A DNA stretch of 64,000 bases from Zychaea mexicana (Eukaryota > Mucoromycota > Mucoromycetes > Mucorales > Lichtheimiaceae): NCBI RefSeq assembly GCF_025766255.1, contig NW_026516703.1, forward strand, positions 248,001 to 312,000, in the 5' to 3' direction. Within the stretch, counting starts at the first letter, position 1; each line of letters begins with the position of its first letter. Below, one piece after another: positions 10,946 to 22,325 of the stretch. The notes under the pieces were generated by a model. The model worked only from the letters and a program-made list of their open reading frames with translations, was not told the origin of the DNA and did not search any database. The position numbers and the translations under genes are program-made.

Positions 10946-12981
10946 CTACTATCACTACCAATACTGCTACAAATATCGGCCTAGCACAAACCATCACACA
11001 TCATCAATCTCGGCAATTCCAGCCAAATCGCTATTTTACAATGTGTTCCAGTTATTGTCGAATGAAAAGAAGAACAAAATACGAAAACACACACACGTTC
11101 CAGCAATGTTGTTTATTCCCGTCTCAATTCTTTTGACGTTTTGCACACACAGTTCAGCCCGTGCTTGACCCTAATACTTTCAGCACAGCACAATGCGGCA
11201 GCAGCAGTAATAACAGTAATAGCTTGCGCGCCTGTATATCATCATCATCGTCGTCATCATTCTTTCGTTCACAGCTACTACATCAGTTATCAGCTGTATA
11301 TATGACTCCACCATAATTCTCAGATTCAGCCTAATTGTCGACCCTTCTTACTTCGGCAAATGTCTACCTAAATATGTAATCAACAGTCAGTCTCCGTCAA
11401 TGTTGCAGACAGCACCTTATGCACACAACAATTACGCGATCTTTCGCCTCAGCTTGTATACTCAGCATAATCATACCATGGTAAATGGGTTTTTGACAGG
11501 CATATATGGTAATGAGGTATTCTAGTGACGGGCCGGTGAACAGCATCGTATAGACGAAGTTAAGTTATCTTTTCCTCTTCTTTTTGCTTTCTTTTTAACT
11601 GGTTTCCATCGTCAAAAAATGAAATGAATATATTTTGTATGAATGCGGTTTAGTAGAAATTAAAGAAAGAGAAATTGATGTTTGGTCACGATATATATAA
11701 TTTAAGTGAAACAATAACAATAATCGTTGCAGTGTGATACAATAGCATATTTTTATTTTTTTGCACATCACATTCAACACTGAAATATAAAGAGCTTGGG
11801 CTACTTTTATAAAGAATGATGGTACACTTGTGTTTTCTTTTTTAAAGTAATTGTTTTTTGACATGGTATTTCACGCACTTAATGACAATTGAGATGCTTG
11901 GTAGATATGCTGTGTTGTTTGATCGTTTTGAGCATCGTCATCGTCGCCGCTTCGGTAAAATTTTTCATATCATCATGATTAGCCGCAGAGCCGGACGCTA
12001 CAGCGGTTGCAAGCCCGGCATTTTATTAACCAGATTGATATATTGAGCCAGGATACTGTGGATGCAATGTGATAGAGTAACAAGAACTTCATGGTGTCCA
12101 ATGAGCTAGTCATATATACAGTATGTATTGTTCGATAGTCTTATAGCAATATTCTTGTAGTGCTTTGTCGCATTACTGCTAAATTGACAGATATAAATTT
12201 AAGGCTCTCACTCTATCTCGCCAACGACAAGAATACTTTAATCAGGGACTGGTACAACGTATATTTCAAGGATTTTAGAACCGATCAAGCGGGATGAGGA
12301 GCGAGTCAACGAGTAAATCTTTTAAACAAAGGAGGCTGGGCAATATGTTAATGTCTGTGCTGCTCCTTTCTGTAAGTCGAAATTTCGTTAGCAAGCGCTT
12401 CGAGCGTCAAGTGGGTAAGTGGTGTACAGAGATTAAGATGTGCGCGGTCCAGATAAAAGGATGATGAACAAGCATGATCATTTGTTGTCCCTTTCTGTCC
12501 CAACATGCTTTACTGTATGTAAATGCGAAACATTGTATTCTCGACCATAGACATGACCAAAAATAAAGAAATTCAGTGTTGAGTTATGTTTATGTAATGA
12601 TACTACAACGTGCATTATGTATAGTAACGTTGTGTACTTCATACACTTGCATGGTATAAATGAGCTATTAATGTGCACTTCCGCTCTTCATCCTTTAAAA
12701 GCACACCCGCTGCATGTAGCATGTATGCTTTGGATGGATTATAGCTAAATTTCATCAAAGTAGACATCTTTGAAACAGTTGCTATCGTTTCTCAGGCACG
12801 TTAATTCCGAAACCCGTTTACTGCTCGTACAATAGCAAACGCGTATTTTTGCTGCCACATGATAGCACAAGTGTAAATAAAAGACGCGGTCGGTTTGGAA
12901 CATTGAATTAAAACAGGTCTGAGCTGCGCATGAAGTTTATTTAGGTGTTCTTGAATGTATTGCTTTGAATCACACACCGTG
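10946..12981. other. Intergenic, contains a decayed repeat; no supported gene
   Basis: 3' flank of the Tra2-like gene, then AT-rich DNA. The 12020-12440 part is repeat-like. Nothing else was recognised. Confidence 0.5.
12020..12440. repeat. Dispersed diverged repeat, copy 2
   Basis: The first half matches 5720-5995. The second half (12340-12440) matches 8360-8400. Read on the minus strand both second halves give a similar peptide (THLTLEALAN here, TYLSLEAFAN at 8.4 kb), suggesting a decayed coding element. Confidence 0.45.
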
Positions 12982-14901
12982 TCAACAAGCTTTGCGCAGT
13001 CTTCGTCCGTTAATGCGCAAATATTTCAATTTAGGTCCGCACGATATGAACATATAACCAGCCGGCCTTGAATTGGGAAAGTGTTGATCGTTAAGGATCT
13101 GAGGATAGCGTTCCGGATGCCATTCATTTTTCTGTCCAATCACTTTCTCCATTTGCTTTGCTTCCAACTCTCTCATTGAAACCGGATTTACAACGAAAAG
13201 TTGCTCGTTGGGATCGACATCAAAGTGTGTACAGTTTGAGTTATATTGCCAGTACGGTATGAAATACCAGCGTCGGTTCTCGGAATGTGGGTCGCAGCGA
13301 CGTTTTTTGCGAGCAGGCGCTTTGATGTTTAAAGTTGTAGAGCCACAGGAGAATGCGTAAATGGATATATGATCCCACTGTTGGTTTTTGGATTTCTTCT
13401 TGAGGTTAAAATTGACGCTAGTGTTCATCAAACTGACAGATTCCAAGATAGGCGCAGCTGAGAAATTTAGTCGAATCTCGCGTGATTCGTCTGACGCATA
13501 GATGCCGCAAACATTAAGCTCTAAAGAGCGTAGTTTCGGACAATGTGAGAGAATGAGGGTGATGCTGTTGCATGGAAGACGTGTCCTTTTCAGTCGCAGT
13601 TGATTAAGTGTTGTCGATGCACGACATTGTATTGCTGGTGTTGTTGCTGTAAAGGACAGGTTGCCATGCGTTATTGTAAGCTCCTTTATAGAGTTGCAGC
13701 TGTCGAGTAGATTTTCAAAATGAAAGTCCTTGTTTGTCATATCAATATTGAGTGTCGTCAGGAATGCTATGCAGCGGCCTGAGAGCACGGTAGCCGGACC
13801 ACGTGATGAGGACTGGTGTGTATCCAGGGACACAAGGCTGTTGTTGCAGTTGTGGGACATCGGAGGCGATAGCGTGTCCAGCAGCTCGCCGATATCCATA
13901 GACTTGCGGTCATGCAGAGTCAGATCGCGTAACTTGGACAGTGGAGCCAGAAAAGATCGATAGACCTGGAAACAGAGTATATTCAAGTGAACAAGCCGCA
14001 CTTTTTCAAGACTGTTGCAATGTTGGCTAGCAAAAGCAGAGAAAGCTTGTTCGAGCACTGCATTGTCAGTGCGAGGAATTATGGATCCTCGAGCCGAGTC
14101 TTCGAGATCCAAAACTTGGAGATTTGGATAACGACGAGACAAGCCATACAACCAATCCGCAATCCTAGACCACCCTGAAGGGTAAACGAGCGCAATTCTT
14201 CTCATGTGTGGATATCCCGTATCAACGCCTTGGTCGGCACTACCGCCAGTCAAAAGCGCATTTGCACCGGTCAGTTTTAGTTCGGATAATTGCGGACAGT
14301 GCGAATGGATGACATCCAAATCCGTAGCGCGCAGTGTTGGCAATACGCCAATTAAGGATAGTGAGCGTAAATTAGGCGTGTGACACAAGGTTTGATTGAG
14401 GAACTCGATCTTATAGGAAGGAGAGTTGGCGATATCATCGGTTGCGGTTACTCCAAAGCAACAGAGCATTAAACGTTGGAGCTGTGTTGTTGCGTGGATC
14501 GACTTTAACAAGGGTATGCACGAGTGAGAAGAGTAGTGTGGATCGATGTTGTTTTTCAAACGACGCGAAGATGTTCTACTGCTTATTCCGTATAGCCAGT
14601 GAAAATACAGGGATGTGATGTGCGGACATACTGTGCCAAAGCTCTTTATTGCACCATCGGTCAAGACGCCTTCGTCGATAGACAGTTCGCGAACGGCTGG
14701 ACCCAACAACGGCGATGACAGTCGAACACTGTTATAGGCATCGGGTCGAAACTGTCTTACATTCAACGAAGTGTATAGTGTAGGCACAAAGTTTTGATAC
14801 CACTCTTTGCAGACAAAGACACAAGCATAGACGTCGCCGAGACCGAGATGCGCTGCAATCAGAGTATAGATTTCAGGAGGAAGGGAGGAGCATAGCGGCA
14901 T
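12982..14901 (-). CDS. F-box / leucine-rich-repeat protein
   Basis: Intronless gene of 639 residues counted from the Met at 14901, which places the F-box right at the N-terminus (SLPPEIYTLIAAHLGLGDV, then CVFVCKEWY). A Met 14 codons upstream is in frame but would add an unlikely leader. Behind the F-box are many irregular leucine-rich repeats (LRSLSLIGVLP, LSELKLTGANAL, LRSLELNVCGIY), as in FBXL proteins. Such proteins bind Skp1 through the F-box and recruit targets for SCF ubiquitin ligation through the LRRs. The substrate cannot be told. Its start lies 180 bp from that of ATP2 on the opposite strand, so the two share a promoter region. Confidence 0.85.
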   Translation of the reverse strand: MPLCSSLPPEIYTLIAAHLGLGDVYACVFVCKEWYQNFVPTLYTSLNVRQFRPDAYNSVRLSSPLLGPAVRELSIDEGVLTDGAIKSFGTVCPHITSLYFHWLYGISSRTSSRRLKNNIDPHYSSHSCIPLLKSIHATTQLQRLMLCCFGVTATDDIANSPSYKIEFLNQTLCHTPNLRSLSLIGVLPTLRATDLDVIHSHCPQLSELKLTGANALLTGGSADQGVDTGYPHMRRIALVYPSGWSRIADWLYGLSRRYPNLQVLDLEDSARGSIIPRTDNAVLEQAFSAFASQHCNSLEKVRLVHLNILCFQVYRSFLAPLSKLRDLTLHDRKSMDIGELLDTLSPPMSHNCNNSLVSLDTHQSSSRGPATVLSGRCIAFLTTLNIDMTNKDFHFENLLDSCNSIKELTITHGNLSFTATTPAIQCRASTTLNQLRLKRTRLPCNSITLILSHCPKLRSLELNVCGIYASDESREIRLNFSAAPILESVSLMNTSVNFNLKKKSKNQQWDHISIYAFSCGSTTLNIKAPARKKRRCDPHSENRRWYFIPYWQYNSNCTHFDVDPNEQLFVVNPVSMRELEAKQMEKVIGQKNEWHPERYPQILNDQHFPNSRPAGYMFISCGPKLKYLRINGRRLRKAC

Positions 14902-15080
14902 AACTGCGAAATATATGTCTGTGGGGCGGGGCCTGATTAGCAAGAACGGGCTTTCTCTTTTCGTCGGGTAGTGTAAAAGATGGCAACGTCACTGCTGCGT
15001 GTGACTATTCTTCCAATTTGTTTGGTTTTGGGAGTTGACCCAGGGCGCGTTTTTTTTTTGCTTTGCTTTGCTCCGTCGAA
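14902..15080. promoter_or_regulatory. Divergent promoter region between F-box gene and ATP2
   Basis: Only 179 bp separate the two start codons, which face away from each other. A T/CTTTG-rich tract precedes ATP2. No clear TATA box. Confidence 0.5.
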
Positions 15081-16998
<1,918 letters not shown>

Positions 16999-17429
16999 AC
17001 TTTTTATCTAAAGCACCAGCACACCTTATATAACATATAAAAGTCTCTCAATCATAACAAACACAATCCCTGTATAATTCATTATTCGAGTTTTCATCCC
17101 GCATATGAGAAAGAAGAAATCGTCTAGATTACGCCATTCAATTCCTATTCTTTGTTTTTGTGTTCGTTCTGTGAAAGCGGCATATCTGCTCTTGCGTATG
17201 TGTTGCGGAGGCTTCAGTGGATGCATGTGTCTTTTAGGCGTGTGTGGAGAGAGAAAAAAGAAAAATACAAGACTAGTCCGGCACTTCGGGCCGACAGCCC
17301 CCACGGGCAAGTCACGTTCCAGTTCCACTGCAAAACCATTTTATCGAACCACCTACTCGAAAACAGAGTTTCGTTCTTTCAACAAGACTTTGACCTTCGT
17401 TTATTACACTTTTTTGTCGACACCGTCCA
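16999..17429. other. Intergenic: ATP2 3' flank and MZM1 promoter
   Basis: No ORF of interest seen. Serves as the 3' UTR of ATP2 and upstream region of MZM1. Confidence 0.5.
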
Positions 17430-18126
17430 ATGTCTGCAGCGGCCTCTGCTTCTTCTCCCTCACGACAGGCGGTCATTGCTGCCTACCGAACTCTACTGAG
17501 AACACAGCGTGAAGTTTTTGGAGGTATGCTCATACTCCCTGGTCTGTTTGTTTCCAACACCCGATATTTAATAAAACTTGTGTGCGTTTTTTCATAGAGG
17601 ATATTCGAGCAATTCAAGGTACGTTTGTTTTGCAACTAGCGATTCGATAGCCATAGTCAGTGAACTTTTGAGACTGACTGACTTCCTATAGCTGCTAAGA
17701 AGGAAACTCATTCGCGATTCATGCAGAACAAGGACGAGACAAATGTCGATGTCCTGGAAGAGGTACGAAGACAACAAGGCGAGTGGGGCTGTAATGGAAA
17801 AAATACTCACCCAGGGACGGCTTTGTAGAAACTGAAATTGGCCGACCAAGTTACTTCGTTATTAAGAAAGAATGTTGTTCAAGGCGTTGCGCAAGGAAGC
17901 GACGACATGTACAGTAAGTTTTTCTTATCACAACCGGGAGGACGTACGTGTCTTTAAAGGGCGAAATGGAAGCTCATGGAAGCAATGTTTACTTTTTGTA
18001 GAGCTTCGTATCACCAAGGATACCGAGTTGGGCGATAACGACTCCATCAAAAAGGCCAAGGGAAGCCATCGCAAAAACCGAAAGGGAAAGGCTGCTGCTG
18101 CTCAAGGATGCTGTGGCAGTCAGTAA
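17430..18126 (+). CDS. MZM1: Complex III assembly factor Mzm1/LYRM7 (LYR protein)
   Basis: Five exons (17430-17523, 17598-17618, 17692-17762, 17829-17913, 18002-18126) encode 131 residues. The LYR-family motif is AAYRTLLRTQREVFG near the N-terminus. The Mzm1-specific parts are FLRRN-like LLRKNVVQG and, near the C-terminus, LRITKDTELGDNDSIK, which closely matches yeast Mzm1. Mzm1 is a matrix chaperone that stabilises the Rieske Fe-S protein before it enters the bc1 complex. The C-terminus is Lys-rich and ends with a CC pair. The tiny 21-bp second exon is supported by phase and by canonical splice sites. Confidence 0.88.
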
Positions 18127-18674
18127 ATTCTGAGCAACAGCAGAAAGCACAAAGGAACGGAAAGGGAAGAATGCATATACACATTTCGAACGCATCATAT
18201 ACACCAACACCAACACGCACACAACCATGCAACAGCACAACAGCAAGAAGATGTTGTACATATCATATATACGCACAGACATAGTTTTTTTTCTTCTTTT
18301 ACGAATCATTATTGCATGATCCGAAATACATACACAATTGTCGAATACACACAGAGAAAAGTAAGGGGGGCGCAAACGTTTGCTCATCCCTGCAGATGAT
18401 GGATTATGCAGCTGATCAGCTGGAGAAGAAACAATGAGGAATGCATCGTCTCTCTTGTGTGAACGACTCTGTCGATGAAAAGCGAAGCACACATCGCGGG
18501 ATGAGCATGGAAATAAAGGCCATTTATTAAATGGTCAATAACTCGTTTCTTGTGATACTCTAACTAATATTCCTCTTCTTGTGGCGGAGAGGGGTCGTGG
18601 ACCCAGCCTTCATCTTTTTTTTTTCTTGTTCCTGTAACTCACACGCTTTCTTTTTATTGGCCCATTTGAAACTA
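18127..18674. other. Intergenic, no supported gene
   Basis: Contains 3' flank of MZM1 and the upstream region of the membrane-protein gene, with a T-rich tract near 18608-18625. Nothing else seen. Confidence 0.5.
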
Positions 18675-19454
18675 ATGGCACAGCAACCGTCAGATTGGCA
18701 GAAACAAATTACTGAAAGTTTAATCAACCAGCAGCGATCCACCACGCCACACTCGAACGACACGGGTGAATTTACACCTCCACCTCGACCAAGTACAGAA
18801 ACCACTGTACCAGATGACGAGAAACGCTACTCGCCCCTGATTTCGCCCTTGCCACCCAATGCCGTCGTATTCAAACATTCAGATCCCAACAACGATTCGT
18901 CGTTCAATCGATTCATTGAAACAGAGTACGGCCCTGTGCTCCATAATCGACTATCCGAAGGATCGTTGAAACAACAGCAGCAACCTAGCAACACTGGGGT
19001 TGTCCACAACAAGCATTCGGACTCGACTTTGCGTAACTCAAAGCACTATGACAACGACGGCGACGAGAACCTGGCAACGTTTTGGACAGCACTCGCCAAG
19101 GACCTGGACACAAAGAAAAAACAGCATATGCAGCAAGCTTCTGTCAAGCACAACTCGGACTGGTACCAAGGATACGATTACAATGCCACCGAGAGCAATG
19201 GCTTACCGGCTCCTTGGTGGGTCACCAAGCACGATGAAGATGGCATATATTCTGTGGGTGCCTTACTATTCATCATTGGATTCATATGTCCGCCTCTTTG
19301 GTGGGTTGGCGCAGTGTGGCCGCGGAGGCCGCGTGAACGTGGCGGCAAAATGGCTGAACGGTGGCAAAAACTGAACCGTATCATGTCCATTGGTTTCAGT
19401 GTTGTATTAATTCTTGCAATTATCATTTGTGTTGCAGTCTGGAAGAGCAGCTAA
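18675..19454 (+). CDS. Conserved membrane protein with two C-terminal TM segments
   Basis: Single exon, 259 residues from the ATG at 18675 (MAQQPSDWQKQITESL). An in-frame upstream Met exists but would prepend a hydrophobic stretch translated from a T-rich tract, so the later start is preferred. The first 180 residues are polar, Ser/Pro/Asn/His-rich and probably disordered. Then come TM1 (VGALLFIIGFICPPLWWVGA), a basic loop with WPRRPRERGGKMAERWQKLN, and TM2 (IGFSVVLILAIIICVAVW), ending four residues later. The PPLWWVGA-type hairpin recalls a widespread fungal/plant small membrane family (L18a-like), but function is unknown. Confidence 0.75.
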   Translation: MAQQPSDWQKQITESLINQQRSTTPHSNDTGEFTPPPRPSTETTVPDDEKRYSPLISPLPPNAVVFKHSDPNNDSSFNRFIETEYGPVLHNRLSEGSLKQQQQPSNTGVVHNKHSDSTLRNSKHYDNDGDENLATFWTALAKDLDTKKKQHMQQASVKHNSDWYQGYDYNATESNGLPAPWWVTKHDEDGIYSVGALLFIIGFICPPLWWVGAVWPRRPRERGGKMAERWQKLNRIMSIGFSVVLILAIIICVAVWKSS

Positions 19455-19620
19455 ATGATCCATGTTATACCCTTCATATACCTTTATGATACAATTTGTT
19501 CGTATGTGTGTGTAGTTTATATATATTTTAATAACTATAATATTACATGAAAAGATCGTTATATATATACAGATGCTAGTGGAATGAGTGTGTATTTAAA
19601 TATGCTGGGTTATATGAGAA

Positions 19621-21142
19621 TTAGCGATAGCCGGATCGAGTCTCAATGCTAGTTTCAGTATGGGATGTCATTTGTGTTGGTACAGGGTCCTCCAGATGGG
19701 TGATTATTGCAAAATCGGCAATAATCATGTCAGACAGCTCAACTGTGAATACGATGGGCCTAACATAAAGATGTTTTCTCATCAGTTTATCATGCAGAGA
19801 GAATAAACTCTTGTCAAACGAAAAATAAAATACGTACTTTCCAGGTTCATCAAAGCATGCACTTAGCAACATGTTCATATCCACCGCATAGTTGATAGCT
19901 GTCTATATAAATTTGAGCCATAAATTAAAAGCTGTTATAAGGTTGTGTATCCGCGCGACGCCCATCAAAAAAGAATGCGTACATGCCTTGAATTCTTTAA
20001 TATTGAATGCCACTTGAACATTGCGTTGGACTTGATATGATGCAAAGTCTGTGCTATTGATCGTAAATTCGCTATGCATGGGTCGATCCCCTGCTGATAC
20101 TATCGAGCAGATCAAATATCAGTAACTTTGTCTCCAGTTATTTAGATCGATACCCAAATAAACAAAAAACTGTTATATTAATACCTCGGTGCGAATCGCT
20201 ATAATATGACTTAATCTTGACTGCATCTGGGGTACATTCGATCGCTACGTCTGTGACTTTGGGGTGGAAGAAACAGAGATAATCATTTAAAAGATTCGCA
20301 TCCACGGCGAATTTGTGCTGCATGGTTTTCCTATATAATGCGACTACGGGGTCGGTTTCGCCGTATCGCAATGAATGCTTCTTTGATAAACCTAACAAAC
20401 ATTTTTTTTGGGAAAGTTATCAGCATCTACAAAAATCGGGACATTCACCATCGTTCTCCTTTCTTCTGTTTCGACCTACCTTGTTGTGATAAAAGCTTGA
20501 TATTAAACCTCGATTCAACATTTACGACCTCTCCTTCTCTTGGAACACCTGGATCCTGCAAGGTGATCTCGCATTTTTCCAAGGAGTTCAATATGTTCTG
20601 GTTCTTCCGGAAAACCGTCCGCAGTTTCTAAATATTTTGAATGTGTTTGCTTAATGTAAGATATATCGACTTGATACTGATAGATGCGCTTATTTTACCT
20701 TTATTAGCACACGTGCTCGTAAGCTTTCGCCTTTGACAGGTCGTCCGCGTTCGTCTCTGCTGACTGTAGGCCGCTTCACGCGATAGTTGTCAAAAAATAC
20801 AGGCGAAATTCGAATGATTGCTTGGCCTGTCATTGTCATGTTTAACGTCCATAGAATAAACTGAACATATATATATATATATATATGTAAATTAGTCGTC
20901 TTTTACACAACCCACTTTCCACAGATCAGGTATAAACAGGCGGGTTGTATTATTGTAGAAAGAGTGTACCTGAGTCTTCATGGCCTCGATGTTTAACTCA
21001 TCCCCAAATCCTACGACTGCATCGATATTTGAAGAAAAGACTGCAGAAAAAGCATAATTAGTGTTATAAAATTAGCAGTCGGAATGGCATTTATTATCCA
21101 ACCTTTAATGAAAGAGCCAGGGATCTCTGCTTGTAAGCTCAT
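19621..21142 (-). CDS. rad9: Rad9, 9-1-1 checkpoint clamp subunit (short-tail form)
   Basis: Eight exons (21103-21142, 20970-21040, 20699-20860, 20480-20627, 20185-20391, 19983-20099, 19838-19898, 19621-19759) with consistent phases give 314 residues. Rad9 features are the N-terminal PCNA-like fold (IDAVVGFGDELNIEAM, then IIRISPVFFDNY), the mid-region HKFAVDANLLNDYL, and the second-domain signature INYAVDMNML, then FDEPGKP and IVFTVELSDMIIADFAIITH. Rad9 joins Rad1 and Hus1 as a clamp loaded at damaged DNA to activate ATR/Rad3. Almost nothing follows the clamp core: only about 25 residues, where human and fission yeast Rad9 carry a long phosphorylated tail. An (AT)n tract lies in intron 2. Confidence 0.85.
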
Positions 21143-22325
21143 CGATCAACGAGAGGGTGTATGGATTTGTATCGTTTCAAGTAAAGCGTGGCGGCAGAGC
21201 TGAGAAAGAATCTGGGCTGCGCATTTCCTCCTTTCTTCGTTCGATCAACACTGTGTGTGAGCAACATGTGCTACCAACAAGATGTCCATGTTTGCATAAT
21301 TTATTATCATCTTCCAGCAGATATACACATAGAAAGCATTGATCACTTTCATCCTTACTTTACCAAGACACACGATCCAATTAGGTTCAGGTTTATTTAG
21401 GGGCCGTTATATAAAATAGAGGAAGTTTGTACTCACGAGGCAAATAGACAGATTGGTTGTTTGGGTTGAACAGGAGATTATCCAAACCACGCTCCGAGGG
21501 GTATGGGGAGGATAAGACGGGGTCTGTAAGAGAAAGAAAGATAATTACACTGCTTCTGCTTTTAAAAGCTTGCTTATGCGGGAATCCTTTCTTCGTGCAT
21601 TAAGTAAGAGGGCGGCAGCATGTCTTGTGGAGATATGCTGCAAGAAAAATAAGTGCATATCATTGTAGATATGGCATGCATTTGGCGTCCTAGATGACGA
21701 TCGTATTGTGAGAAAGCGCGAACACACACTTTGTTGCCGAGTCCACAATCGTGCCTTTCAACATTGCTCTCTCTTTCCCGGGCTGGATAACCTGACCCAT
21801 CTTCTTCGTCATCTAGTATTATATAGTCAGCACAATGTGCTATTATAAAAACCCGAAAAGTATTAAGGAGAGAAAAGTGATACTGTACGAAAGCTGATAA
21901 AGAAACTTATACATATCAGCTCTTTAAAGTAGGAGAACCCGGATGAGTTTGGTTGATCACTCCCTTTCAGGACATATGCCCGAATTATACATCGACACTA
22001 CGCCCTGGCGCATTTACTAGTCTTTTCTTCCTTTTTTCTTTTCGGTCGCGCTCTCTCTTTCGTTAACACTCTTTCTCTCTCTCTCTTTTCTTTCCCTTCC
22101 CGTTCCCTTACACATCCTGCTGCTACACTATACTGTGTGCTTCTTTATATAGCAAAACAAAAGGACTTCTTTGTCGGCTCATTTGCCTTTAATCGCTTCG
22201 AGCCTCCTCTCAAATCCCTTCCACTCCCTTGATTGAAACGATTACCATTCCCTTCTTTTTTCTTCTCTTTTTTCATTCTCTTTTGAAGCCCTTTTTACGC
22301 TTAAATATAGCCCCTCAACGTCTGT
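21143..22325. other. Intergenic between RAD9 and the formin gene
   Basis: Contains the putative small gene at about 21440-21810 (minus) and, at 22000-22310, pyrimidine-rich formin promoter sequence. Confidence 0.4.
21439..21813 (-). CDS. Possible small unrecognised gene upstream of RAD9
   Basis: A minus-strand ATG at about 21813 opens KKMGQVIQPGKERAMLKGTI and stops being open soon after a GTGTGT donor-like site. A second plausible exon (about 21439-21527) reads DPVLSSPYPSERGLDNLLF and ends at a GTGAGT donor. A possible terminal exon lies near 21150-21215. The peptides look protein-like, but the structure is uncertain and no family was recognised. Confidence 0.3.
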
